64,000 bases of DNA from Rhizobium sp. SSA_523 (GTDB lineage Bacteria; Pseudomonadota; Alphaproteobacteria; Rhizobiales; Rhizobiaceae): assembly GCF_030435705.1 (NCBI RefSeq), contig NZ_CP129381.1, positions 620,001 through 684,000 of the forward strand, given 5' to 3'. The notes under the pieces were generated by a model, which saw only the letters and a program-made list of their open reading frames with translations, was not told the DNA's origin and searched no databases. Position numbers and translations under genes: made by a program. Shown in pieces: positions 1 to 7,902 of this stretch. The first letter of the stretch is position 1, and each line of letters starts with the position of its first letter.

Positions 1-160
1 CCAGCAAATAAAGCCAGCCGAATGTGCTCAAGATCCAGGCCTGGACTTCGGCAAACACAGTTTCCGCATTATCGGGAAAAAGAATGCCGATCGTCAGGAA
101 GATCACGGTGACAACCACGGCGCCGATAAATACAGGCGGGTTCATGACGAGCTTCGGCAT
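1..160 (-). CDS. BCCT-family betaine/choline/carnitine transporter, N-terminal fragment
   Basis: Only the first 53 codons lie in the window; the gene runs off the left edge. The minus-strand reading has an Asn-Pro-Pro-Val-Phe opening, a first hydrophobic helix (VFIGAVVVTVIFLTIGILF), then an amphipathic stretch with Ala-Trp-Ile and Phe-Gly-Trp-Leu-Tyr. This is the usual N-terminal pattern of BCCT carriers, which take up glycine betaine or related compounds with Na+ or H+. The ATG at 160 has an AAGGAA ribosome site seven bases upstream. A TTG further upstream (about 226) is in frame and would add 22 charged residues. The gene is divergent from an ABC osmoprotectant transporter, which supports an osmoprotection role. 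The family call rests on a short fragment. Confidence 0.72.
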   Translation of the reverse strand, partial: MPKLVMNPPVFIGAVVVTVIFLTIGILFPDNAETVFAEVQAWILSTFGWLYLL

Positions 161-492
161 TAGCCATTCCTTGCGATGTTCTTCTTTGGAACCCTTATCT
201 GCCGCAGCTGAATGACCTTTCAAGTGTCAGACAGCCACAACCGCGTCCCGGCTCGCATTTCCTCTCGCCCCCGGTCCGTCCGGGCGTCTTTTGGCGTTGA
301 CATTGATGATGCTGCCCCTTGTCGCGGCGGCTTCCTGCGCCACCTAAAGTGCAACGCGTGGCGGGATAGGTCACCGCCGCGATGGCGGCGTCGAATGCCG
401 CTGACATCGACCGCCCATCCGGGCGGTGAAAATCCGGACATTGTCACTGTTGAGCGCCTGGGCGTGGGAAGATTTCGAAGGGATAGGGTATC
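161..492. promoter_or_regulatory. Divergent intergenic region between BCCT carrier and yehZ
   Basis: This 332-base gap separates two divergently transcribed osmoprotectant systems and must hold both promoters. I see no convincing -35/-10 pair. A perfect hairpin CCGCCC-ATCC-GGGCGG lies at 411-426 in the probable yehZ leader. Short reading frames here look like chance frames. Confidence 0.4.
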
Positions 493-1410
493 GTGAAAAT
501 GTTTGCAAAACTGCTGATGGCGGCCACGGTTTCCGCCATGACGGCGCTCGGCGCGCAGGCGGCTGATCCGGTCGTTGTTTCGTCGAAGCTGGATACGGAA
601 GGTAGCGTCCTTGGAAACGTCATCATCCAGGCGTTGAAGGCCAAGGACATTCCCACCGAGAGCAAGATCCAGCTGGGCGCAACGCCGATCGTTCGGCAGG
701 CGATCACCCAGAACCAGATCGACCTCTATGTGGAATATACGGGCAATGCCGCGTTCTTCTTCAACAAGGCTGATCTTCCCGTCTGGAACAAGGCGGACGA
801 AGGCTATGAGACGGCAAAGAAGCTCGATTACGACGCCAACAAGATCGTCTGGCTGACGCCGGCCCAGGCAAACAACACCTGGGCGATCGCCATCAGATCC
901 GATATCGCCGAGGCCAATTCGCTGAAGACCATGTCCGATCTCGGCAAGTACATTGCCGGTGGCGGCCAGATCAAGCTTGCAGCCTCGTCGGAATTCGTCA
1001 CCTCCGCCGCGGCCTTGCCAGCCTTCCAGAAAACCTATGGGTTCGAACTCAAATCCGATCAGCTGATCACCCTTGCCGGCGGCGATACGGCCGCAACCAT
1101 TGCCGCAGCCGCACAACAGACCTCCGGGGCGAATGCTGCCATGGTTTATGGCACGGATGGCGGCATCGCGCCCTCCGGCCTGGTGGTGATGGAAGACGAC
1201 AAGGGCGTTCAGCCGGTCTATCTCCCCACGCCGATCATCCGCGAGGAGGTTTTGAAGGCCTATCCGCAGATCGCGGAGATCTTGAAGCCGGTCTTCGAGG
1301 CGCTTGATCTGAAGTCCCTGCAGGAGATGAACGGTCGCGTCCAGGTGGGCGGCGAGCCGGCGGATGCGGTTGCCGGCGATTTCCTGGCATCGCATGGCTT
1401 TGCCAAGTAG
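493..1410 (+). CDS. yehZ: Glycine betaine/osmoprotectant ABC transporter substrate-binding protein (YehZ/OsmF family)
   Basis: Periplasmic binding protein of an osmoprotectant ABC importer. A signal peptide ends near Ala-Gln-Ala-Ala-Asp (about residue 23). The mature part starts with the family pattern VVVSSKLDTEGSVLGN and continues with LGATPIVRQAI and the Glu-Tyr-Thr-Gly-Asn-Ala-Ala-Phe-Phe-Phe block that forms part of the ligand pocket in the YehZ/OpuBC family. Length of 305 residues is normal. The start is GTG 493; ATG 499 in the same frame is equally possible. It is the first gene of a four-gene set (binding protein, permease, ATPase, permease) and is separated from the rest by a strong terminator-like hairpin, as is usual for binding proteins needed in excess. 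Confidence 0.93.
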   Translation: MKMFAKLLMAATVSAMTALGAQAADPVVVSSKLDTEGSVLGNVIIQALKAKDIPTESKIQLGATPIVRQAITQNQIDLYVEYTGNAAFFFNKADLPVWNKADEGYETAKKLDYDANKIVWLTPAQANNTWAIAIRSDIAEANSLKTMSDLGKYIAGGGQIKLAASSEFVTSAAALPAFQKTYGFELKSDQLITLAGGDTAATIAAAAQQTSGANAAMVYGTDGGIAPSGLVVMEDDKGVQPVYLPTPIIREEVLKAYPQIAEILKPVFEALDLKSLQEMNGRVQVGGEPADAVAGDFLASHGFAK

Positions 1411-1443
1411 AGTTACAGGCTCTTGACCTGCGCTTCTGGTTTG

Positions 1444-1469
1444 GCCCGGACGACCTTCGTCCGGGCTTT
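1444..1469 (+). terminator. Intercistronic terminator/attenuator after yehZ
   Basis: Perfect 10-bp stem (GCCCGGACGA at 1444-1453, TCGTCCGGGC at 1457-1466), three-base loop, then TTT. It probably ends most transcripts after the binding-protein gene and lets some read through into yehY. Confidence 0.8.
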
Positions 1470-1510
1470 CCGGTAGACGATAAGACGGAAATTGCAAGCA
1501 GCATCCGCCC

Positions 1511-2713
1511 ATGGCCAATCCGACGCACAAGGCACTGACCGCAGAGCCTATCCGACGCATCGACAAACTGGGTGCGATCCTGCTGCCGATCATTCTGCTT
1601 GGCCTGTTCGCCGAGCCCTTTGCGCTCTCGCGCGCGAACCGGATTGTCGCGGCGCAACCCGTTTTGCTGTTCGATGCCTTGCCGGCGTGGCAGGCCGGAG
1701 GTGCGATGGCCGGCATTGTTCTTGCGGGCCTGATGCTGATCCTGCCCACCCGCACCACCCTCAGGCTGTCTCTCGCCAGCCTGGCCATCGCTGTGTTGAC
1801 CCTGCTTCTCGGACAGGCGGCGGCTAACCTGCTGCCGGAGGCGAACCGCTATGCGCGCGTCTCGCCCGGCGGCGGCTACTGGCTGATGCTGTTCGGTTTT
1901 TCCATCGCGCTTGCGGATTCCATCGCAAGGCTTCGTCTAGGGCCGGGCAGGCGGATCGGCCTTTTGGCCGTCGCTCTGCTGGCGCTTGCCGCCCTCCTGG
2001 CCTCGGGGATCTGGGATTCGGTCTCCATTCTCAAAGAATACGACATCCGCCGCGCGGCCTTCTGGCGCGAATTGCGCACCCATTTGCTGCTCGCCGGAGG
2101 CTCGCTTTGCGCTGCTGCCATCGTCGGCATTCCGCTCGGCATCCTGTGTTTTCGAGCCCCCCGGCTGCGCGCCGTCATTCTGAACAGCCTGAATATCGTG
2201 CAGACCATCCCGTCGATTGCACTCTTCGGGCTGCTGATCGCACCCTTGGCGTGGATCGGCCGCAGTGTGCCGGGCGCCAATGCGATCGGCATAGCGGGCA
2301 TCGGCATCGCCCCGGCGTTTGTCGCCTTGTTCGGCTATTCTCTTCTGCCAATGGTGGCAAACACCGTCGCCGGACTGGAGACCGTATCGCGCGATGCACG
2401 CGATGCCGCCCGCGGCATGGGCATGACGGTCCCCCAAAGACTCTGGCAGATCGAAGTGCCGCTGGCCTTCCCCGTGATCCTGACCGGAATCCGGATCGTA
2501 TTGGTGCAGAATATCGGAATGGCCGTCATCGCGGGACTGATCGGCGGCGGAGGTCTCGGGACCTTCGTGTTTCAGGGTATCAGCCAGACGGCAACCGATC
2601 TCGTCTTGCTGGGCGCGCTGCCTGTCGTCGGAATGGCCTTTGCGGCTGCCATCATCCTCGACGCGCTGGTAGAAATGAGTGCGCGGGGTTCAGTGAAGGG
2701 GCATGCGACATGA
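1511..2713 (+). CDS. yehY: Osmoprotectant ABC transporter permease (YehY family)
   Basis: Integral membrane permease, 400 residues, longer than the paired permease because of an N-terminal membrane extension of about 170 residues, which is typical of YehY. The C-terminal half carries the BPD_transp_1 domain; the coupling (EAA) loop is at DARDAARGMGMTVPQRLW. ATG 1511 follows the terminator hairpin closely and has no strong ribosome site. Its stop overlaps the ATPase start by ATGA, so translation of the two is coupled. Confidence 0.9.
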   Translation: MANPTHKALTAEPIRRIDKLGAILLPIILLGLFAEPFALSRANRIVAAQPVLLFDALPAWQAGGAMAGIVLAGLMLILPTRTTLRLSLASLAIAVLTLLLGQAAANLLPEANRYARVSPGGGYWLMLFGFSIALADSIARLRLGPGRRIGLLAVALLALAALLASGIWDSVSILKEYDIRRAAFWRELRTHLLLAGGSLCAAAIVGIPLGILCFRAPRLRAVILNSLNIVQTIPSIALFGLLIAPLAWIGRSVPGANAIGIAGIGIAPAFVALFGYSLLPMVANTVAGLETVSRDARDAARGMGMTVPQRLWQIEVPLAFPVILTGIRIVLVQNIGMAVIAGLIGGGGLGTFVFQGISQTATDLVLLGALPVVGMAFAAAIILDALVEMSARGSVKGHAT

Positions 2714-3645
2714 TCGAGATCGAAGCGGTCAGCAAGGTTTTCGGAACCGAACCGGCGGTGGACAATGTCTCCCTGACCGTCGACCGGGGCGATATCGCGG
2801 TCATTGTCGGGACATCGGGTTCCGGCAAGACGACGCTGATGCGGATGATCAATCGCATGGTGGAGCCGACCTCCGGCGTGATCCGCATCGACGGCCAGGA
2901 TCACCGCAGCGTGCCGCCATACCAATTGCGGCGGGGGATCGGCTATGCCATCCAGGGCCATGGCCTGTTTCCGCATCGTTCTGTCGCCGACAATATCGCT
3001 ACGGTACCGAAGCTGATGGGTTGGACAAAGGCGCGCATCGATCAGCGCGTCGACGAGCTGCTGTCGCTGTTTCACCTCAACCCCGCGCAATTTCGCCATC
3101 GCCTGCCGCATGAGCTGTCGGGCGGCCAGAAACAGCGCATCGGCGTGGCCCGGGCACTTGCCGCCGAACCGCCGCTTCTCCTGATGGACGAGCCGTTCGG
3201 CGCACTGGATCCGATCATCCGCGGCAAGGCGCAGGAGGATCTTCTCACGATCCAGCGCAATTTCGCCACGACCATTGTCCTCGTGACCCATGACATGGAC
3301 GAAGCCATTCACCTCGGCACCAGGATCGCGGTGATGGACAAGGGCCGCTTGCTGCAATACGCGCCGCCGGCGGAGATCGTGACGCATCCGGCGACGCAGT
3401 TCGTCCAGGAATTGCTGGGCGAGAAGGACCGGGCCTTCCGGCTTCTGTCGCTGCAGCAGGTCGGCCGGTTCATCGAGGCGGGAGAGGCGTCCGGTGCGCC
3501 CATCGACAGCCGCGCCAGCTTGAAGGATGCGCTGGCCGAATCTCTCTGGTCGGGGAGGGAGATGCTTCCGGTAACCCGCGAGGGAGCGGTCGTCGGCCGC
3601 ATCAGCCGGGCACGACTGCTTGCCTCGGCGGAAGGATCGCCATGA
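2710..3645 (+). CDS. yehX: Osmoprotectant ABC transporter ATP-binding protein (YehX/OpuA-type)
   Basis: ATPase of the importer, 311 residues. Walker A GTSGSGKTT near residue 36, Q-loop at YAIQGHGLFPH, signature LSGGQKQR, Walker B LLLMDEP and the H-loop THDMDEA are all intact. The last 60 residues or so resemble a shortened CBS-like regulatory tail (VTREGAVVGRISRARL), as in osmoregulated OpuA-type ATPases. ATG 2710 overlaps the yehY stop and its own stop overlaps yehW (ATGA at both joints). Confidence 0.93.
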   Translation: MIEIEAVSKVFGTEPAVDNVSLTVDRGDIAVIVGTSGSGKTTLMRMINRMVEPTSGVIRIDGQDHRSVPPYQLRRGIGYAIQGHGLFPHRSVADNIATVPKLMGWTKARIDQRVDELLSLFHLNPAQFRHRLPHELSGGQKQRIGVARALAAEPPLLLMDEPFGALDPIIRGKAQEDLLTIQRNFATTIVLVTHDMDEAIHLGTRIAVMDKGRLLQYAPPAEIVTHPATQFVQELLGEKDRAFRLLSLQQVGRFIEAGEASGAPIDSRASLKDALAESLWSGREMLPVTREGAVVGRISRARLLASAEGSP

Positions 3646-4382
3646 AGGCGTCGCTTGTCGCCCGATTGCTGCTGCTTGGCCTGTTGCTCGCTTTCCTCAT
3701 TCGCCCGATGATGTTTGCGCCGCTCTTTGCGCCGATGACGCTGCCGGGCGCGGCAGCGATCTACACGCAGACCAGCCTGCTATCGCTGACCCTCAGCCAT
3801 CTTGCTCTGGTCGCTGCGGCAACCACGGCCGCGACCATCGTATCCGTGGGACTGGCCATTCTCGTCACGCGACCCTTTGGCGCGGAATTTCTGCCACTCT
3901 CCCGCTCGATCGCAAATGTCGGGCAGACATTTCCGCCGGTTGCGGTTCTGGCGCTCTCGGTTCCGGTCTTTGGCTTCGGCCCTGTGCCGACATTGATCGC
4001 GCTCTTCTTGTATGGCCTCCTGCCCATATTCGAAAACACCCTGACAGGCCTTACCAATCTTCCGGACGATGTCGTCGAGGCGGCCCGTGGTGCCGGCATG
4101 ACCGAGCGGCAGCGCCTCATCGGTGTGGAATTCCCGCTGGCCCTGCCGGTGGTCCTTGCGGGCATTCGCCTGTCCGCGGTCATTTCGCTGGCCACGGCAA
4201 CGATCGGCTCGACCGTGGCCGCGAAAACGCTCGGCGAGGTGATCATCGCCGGATTGCAGGCCAATAACATCGCTTTTGTCCTGCAGGGCGGCCTGGTGGT
4301 GGCTGCCATCGCCCTTCTCACGCATGATGGCTTCGTGTCACTGGAGCGCTATCTGGCGCGGCGCACGGGCCGAACGGCCTGA
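3642..4382 (+). CDS. yehW: Osmoprotectant ABC transporter permease (YehW family)
   Basis: Second permease of the importer, 246 residues, with about six membrane spans and the coupling loop DDVVEAARGAGMTERQRL. It starts inside the yehX stop (ATGA) and ends the operon. Only 30 bases separate it from the convergent SGNH hydrolase gene. Confidence 0.92.
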   Translation: MKASLVARLLLLGLLLAFLIRPMMFAPLFAPMTLPGAAAIYTQTSLLSLTLSHLALVAAATTAATIVSVGLAILVTRPFGAEFLPLSRSIANVGQTFPPVAVLALSVPVFGFGPVPTLIALFLYGLLPIFENTLTGLTNLPDDVVEAARGAGMTERQRLIGVEFPLALPVVLAGIRLSAVISLATATIGSTVAAKTLGEVIIAGLQANNIAFVLQGGLVVAAIALLTHDGFVSLERYLARRTGRTA

Positions 4383-4412
4383 GCCGCGATCGCGCATTTC
4401 GAAGACGATCCT

Positions 4413-5096
4413 TCACCCGTTCGTCCCCTCCGCCCCATCCATGGAGGGGGACGGAGGAAGCGGCAGGGAACGGATGACCGGCACGAGAGCCTCGGCGAGA
4501 GCGTGATGCGCCGTCTCGGTCAGATGCACGCCATCGATCGGAGAGACTTCTGCGACGCTGCCGGCGTCGAAGAAGCTGGCGCCGATTTCGGCCGCGACCT
4601 TGGCGAAGAGCTCGGCGAGACGGGCCGACTTGGCCGCCGCGCCGGCGATCGATTCGCCAAATGGCGGCACTTCGATGACGGGGACGGGCGCTATGACGAG
4701 AAGATGCGGAGCCCGGCCTTGCGGTCCACACGCCGCCTGCCGGATCTTCAGCAGGATCTGGCGCAGGCCGTCGGCAATATCGATCGGCGGCAGGTTCAGA
4801 CGCGCCTTCAGATCATTGGTACCGAGCATCACGGCGACGACGTCCAGCGGCGCATGCGTTTCGAGGATGGCGGGAAGGACGGTCATGCCGTTTTTGTGCG
4901 GCCCCGTCAGCGGGTTGTCGAAGACCGTCGTTCGGCCCGGAAGACCCTCATCGATGACCCGCCACTGCGATCCCAGAGCCTTCTGAAGGCGAGACGGCCA
5001 GCGAATATCGGGTCCGTAGCGATAATTGCTGCGATCGGGAAGCGTGGGGGAGGACCCATGAGTGTTGGAATCGCCGTAGATCAACAGAACAGGCAT
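4413..5096 (-). CDS. SGNH/GDSL-type hydrolase (arylesterase-like)
   Basis: Cytoplasmic esterase/lipase-fold hydrolase of 227 residues. Block I is YGDSNTHG (nucleophile Ser10), block III is MLGTND, and block V is DGVHLT with the Asp/His pair, so all catalytic residues of the SGNH family are present. The GDSNTHG opening is like that of rhizobial and mycobacterial arylesterases/acyltransferases. There is no signal peptide. The natural substrate cannot be read from sequence. It stands alone, converging on yehW. Confidence 0.85.
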   Translation of the reverse strand: MPVLLIYGDSNTHGSSPTLPDRSNYRYGPDIRWPSRLQKALGSQWRVIDEGLPGRTTVFDNPLTGPHKNGMTVLPAILETHAPLDVVAVMLGTNDLKARLNLPPIDIADGLRQILLKIRQAACGPQGRAPHLLVIAPVPVIEVPPFGESIAGAAAKSARLAELFAKVAAEIGASFFDAGSVAEVSPIDGVHLTETAHHALAEALVPVIRSLPLPPSPSMDGAEGTNG

Positions 5097-5437
5097 GCAT
5101 GGTCTCGCAATTGGAGGAACAGGACGTCAGGCGCCGGTCGCTTTTACCGACGCGGGAAGCTTGAGCCGAAACCTAGGCGACAAGGCGCCGAGGGGGCAAG
5201 GTCAGGTTGCGCTGATCTCCTTCACATACTCCCTGGTTCTGGCTCACTGGCTTTGGCCCACTGATTTTGGCTCATTTTGGTTGGTAGCGTCGTTGACCTT
5301 CAATACGGAATATGATTGTCTTCATCAAAATGAAACAGCATTCCGAAAAAATCAATATCGAGTTTCGCAAAGATTGAAGGTAGGTCTGGCACTGCTGTCG
5401 CCAGGCACGAGCCGCCGAGCACTCTGGAGGAGAGACA
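5097..5437. promoter_or_regulatory. Intergenic region upstream of orphan binding protein, with triple 14-bp repeat
   Basis: A 341-base gap between divergent genes. It contains three tandem near-copies of a 14-bp unit (TGGCTCACT at 5240, TGGCCCACT at 5254, TGGCTCATT at 5268) and an AT-rich stretch around 5300-5370 that probably holds the promoter of the downstream gene. No credible gene was seen. Confidence 0.45.
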
Positions 5438-6721
5438 ATGGCTATCACACGCAGGCAGGTTTTGGGAGGAATGGCGGCGGGGGCCGGACTGGCCATGGCG
5501 CCGCTCGGCAATGCTCTGGCGCAGGCCAGCAGCATTCGGCATTTCTGGTGGGGAAATCCGGCGCGCGACAAGCGGACATTTGACTTCATCGCGCTTTTCC
5601 AGAAATCCCATCCCACGATCACCGTCAGCGGCGAATCCATCGGCTGGGGCGACTACTGGACCAAGATGGCAACACAGGCCGCCGGCGGGAATATGGCCGA
5701 TGTGGTTCAGATGGACCACGGCTACATCCATGAATATGTGTCGCGCCAGGCGCTGCAGCCGCTCGATCCGCACATCGGCAAGGGGCTGAAGCTCGATCAT
5801 TATGACGAGAGGGCCAATGCCGTCAGCACGATCGACGGGAAGGTATATGGCGTCAATATCGGCTCTACCAGCCAGGCCATTCCCTATAATATGCGCGTCT
5901 TCGAAGAGGCCGGCATCGCCTTCGATCCCTTGGCATGGACGACCGAGGATTTCAAAAAGGTCTGCGCCACGATTACGGAGACGTCGAAGGGACAGGTGAG
6001 GGGCTCCGAGGACCTCTCGCTCTATATCGAGAACTTCGAAGTCTGGGTGAGGGCGGCAGGCCATGATCTCTATCAGGAGGATGGCACGCTCGGCCTGACG
6101 GCGGAAGACATTCGAAGCTATTGGCAGTTCTGGAGCGAGCTGCGCGATGCGGGCGTCGTGGAGGACAAGAATGCGACGGTGGTGCTGGACAAGGGAATGA
6201 ACGACCTGGGCATCGTCAAGGGAACGGCAGCAATGACCTTCCGCTACGCCAACCAGATCCCCGCGGTCCAGTCACTGATCAAGGATCCCGTCGGCGCCGC
6301 CATGGTTCCGCAACGGCCGGGACTCGGCTTCGGTCACTTCGTCATGCCGTCCATGTTCCTGTCGCTCAGCCGCGACGTGAAGAACCCGGACGCGGCAATT
6401 GCCTATATCAATAGCTGGATCACCGATCCGGAGGCGATCCGCATCCTGGGGGTCGATCGCGGCATTCCGCCCAGCGCCACGGGACGCGATGCTCTGGCTC
6501 CGGTTCTGTCGGATGTGGAGAAGAATGTCGTTTCCTATTTCGCCGGCATTCAAGGCAAGATCGGCCCGACCCCGAAGCCCAAGCCGAAAGGCGCCGGAGA
6601 AGTGCGCGATTCCTTCATGCGCACCGGAACGGAGGTCGTGCTCGGCAACCTGTCCGCCGATGATGCCGCCGGCCAGTTCGTTCAGGATGCCGAAGACATT
6701 CTGGCACGCGCTCAGCGCTAA
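5438..6721 (+). CDS. Sugar-type ABC transporter substrate-binding protein, Tat-exported, no linked permease
   Basis: Extracellular solute-binding protein family 1, 427 residues. The N-terminus ITRRQVLGGMAAGAG is a twin-arginine signal, with cleavage near ALAQA. The mature protein has the family's WWGNPARDKRT opening, the WGDYWTKMATQAAGG segment and NMADVVQMD, as in carbohydrate-binding proteins of CUT1 importers. A GGAGGAGA ribosome site lies just before ATG 5438. No permease or ATPase gene is adjacent, so it either serves a transporter elsewhere or is a leftover of a larger operon. Confidence 0.87.
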   Translation: MAITRRQVLGGMAAGAGLAMAPLGNALAQASSIRHFWWGNPARDKRTFDFIALFQKSHPTITVSGESIGWGDYWTKMATQAAGGNMADVVQMDHGYIHEYVSRQALQPLDPHIGKGLKLDHYDERANAVSTIDGKVYGVNIGSTSQAIPYNMRVFEEAGIAFDPLAWTTEDFKKVCATITETSKGQVRGSEDLSLYIENFEVWVRAAGHDLYQEDGTLGLTAEDIRSYWQFWSELRDAGVVEDKNATVVLDKGMNDLGIVKGTAAMTFRYANQIPAVQSLIKDPVGAAMVPQRPGLGFGHFVMPSMFLSLSRDVKNPDAAIAYINSWITDPEAIRILGVDRGIPPSATGRDALAPVLSDVEKNVVSYFAGIQGKIGPTPKPKPKGAGEVRDSFMRTGTEVVLGNLSADDAAGQFVQDAEDILARAQR

Positions 6722-6744
6722 GCGGCCGACTGCCGCGCGATCAT

Positions 6745-6786
6745 CCATTGCTGCGCAGGGGAGACTTCTCGCCTGCGCAGCAATGG
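6745..6786 (+). terminator. Long perfect inverted repeat after the binding-protein gene
   Basis: A 15-bp perfect stem (CCATTGCTGCGCAGG, 6745-6759, and its complement, 6772-6786) with a 12-base loop, 24 bases past the stop codon. No T-run follows on either side, so it may stop exonucleases or act as a weak terminator. Confidence 0.6.
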
Positions 6787-6930
6787 CGCTGGTTGCTGTA
6801 CCGGTTCCAGCTCGTTTGCCGCGTAAGACACATTATGGAACTTGAGCGAACCTAAAGCCCCTGCAGTGGCTTGCCGCGATTGGATGAGGCTTTGAGCCGC
6901 CGCTTACGCCGCGTCAGGTTCAACCCGGAT

Positions 6931-7701
6931 CTATCGGATCTCGATCCAGACCGGCGCGTGATCGCTCGTATGGTCAAGGGCTCTGGCGAAGCGATCGACG
7001 CCGGTCCGCGCAAGCGCCGGTGCAAGGGCCGGACTGAGAAGGAAATGATCGATGCGCAGGCCGGCATCCCTGGCGAAGGCGTTCCGGAAATAGGGCCAGA
7101 AGGTATAGATCCGCTCATCCGGGTGAAGATAACGGATCGCATCCGTCCATCCCTGGTTGACGAGATTGCGATATGCCGCCCTGACCTCCGGCCGGAACAA
7201 GGCGTCGTCCTGCCAGCGCTCCGGCTTGTAGACATCGAGGTCTGTCGGCATCACGTTGAAATCGCCGATCAGCGCCACGGGAGCCTCGAGATCGAGAAGA
7301 TCCTGGGCATAGTGGCTGAGCCGCTCGAACCAGCGCAGCTTGTAATCGAATTTCGGGCCGGGCGTCGGGTTGCCATTGGGCACGTAAAGGCAGCCAATCA
7401 GGATGCCATTGACGATGGCCTCTAGATAACGGCTCTGCTGGTCGTCGATCTCACCCGGAAGACCGCGGCAGGTCTCCAGCGGTTGCTCGTCGCGCGCCAG
7501 GATCGCCACGCCGTTCCAGGATTTCTGACCATGCCAAATCGCGCCATAGCCGGCCTTTTCCAGCTCGCGCCGGGGAAATTTGGCATCCGGTGCCTTCAGT
7601 TCCTGCAGGCAAACCACATCCGGACGCGCCTGAGCCAACCAGGCCAGCAGAACGTCAAGACGCCCATTGATGCCATTGACATTGTAGCTGGCAAGCTTCA
7701 C
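6931..7701 (-). CDS. xthA: Exodeoxyribonuclease III (AP endonuclease)
   Basis: Mg2+-dependent exonuclease/AP endonuclease of base-excision repair, 256 residues, the usual length. Motifs present are SYNVNGI, LQELKA (metal-binding Glu), GDFNVMP (Asp/Asn) and the C-terminal DHTSDHAPVW (catalytic His). The start is GTG 7701 with AAGGGAGA upstream. It is divergent from the first ku gene, and the shared promoter carries a dense GANTC cluster. Confidence 0.95.
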   Translation of the reverse strand: MKLASYNVNGINGRLDVLLAWLAQARPDVVCLQELKAPDAKFPRRELEKAGYGAIWHGQKSWNGVAILARDEQPLETCRGLPGEIDDQQSRYLEAIVNGILIGCLYVPNGNPTPGPKFDYKLRWFERLSHYAQDLLDLEAPVALIGDFNVMPTDLDVYKPERWQDDALFRPEVRAAYRNLVNQGWTDAIRYLHPDERIYTFWPYFRNAFARDAGLRIDHFLLSPALAPALARTGVDRFARALDHTSDHAPVWIEIR

Positions 7702-7782
7702 GCGCCATCTCCCTTACGGTCTTTTCTGCGACACAAACGCGGGCGCCAGCCAAAAGATGCAGGCTTTCAATGGCTTCGACAA

Positions 7783-7873
7783 GACTCGCACAGCGTGCAG
7801 GCCCATTCGGCTAAGTCATTGAAAATGGATTCATTTCGAATCGGAACGATTCGCCCGCTGATTCGGTTGAATC
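7783..7873. promoter_or_regulatory. GANTC (CcrM methylation site) cluster between xthA and ku
   Basis: GANTC occurs at 7783, 7828, 7838, 7848, 7860 and 7869; the last five fall within 46 bases at 9-12 base spacing and form two palindromes (GAATCG-GAA-CGATTC at 7838-7852, GATTC-GGTT-GAATC at 7860-7873). GANTC is the target of the alphaproteobacterial cell-cycle methylase CcrM. The cluster ends 30 bases before the ku start. Confidence 0.7.
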
Positions 7874-7902
7874 GCATCGGTTGCGTCAGGAGTTCGAGTG
7901 CC

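Noticed and set aside
220..1788. 522-codon open frame on the minus strand over yehZ
   Set aside because: It is antisense to a clear binding-protein gene, is Arg-rich and has no family-like motif; such frames are common in GC-rich DNA.
2107..2709. Open frame continuous with the yehX ATPase
   Set aside because: The extra 201 codons are out-of-frame translation of yehY; the ATPase starts at 2710 with ATGA coupling.
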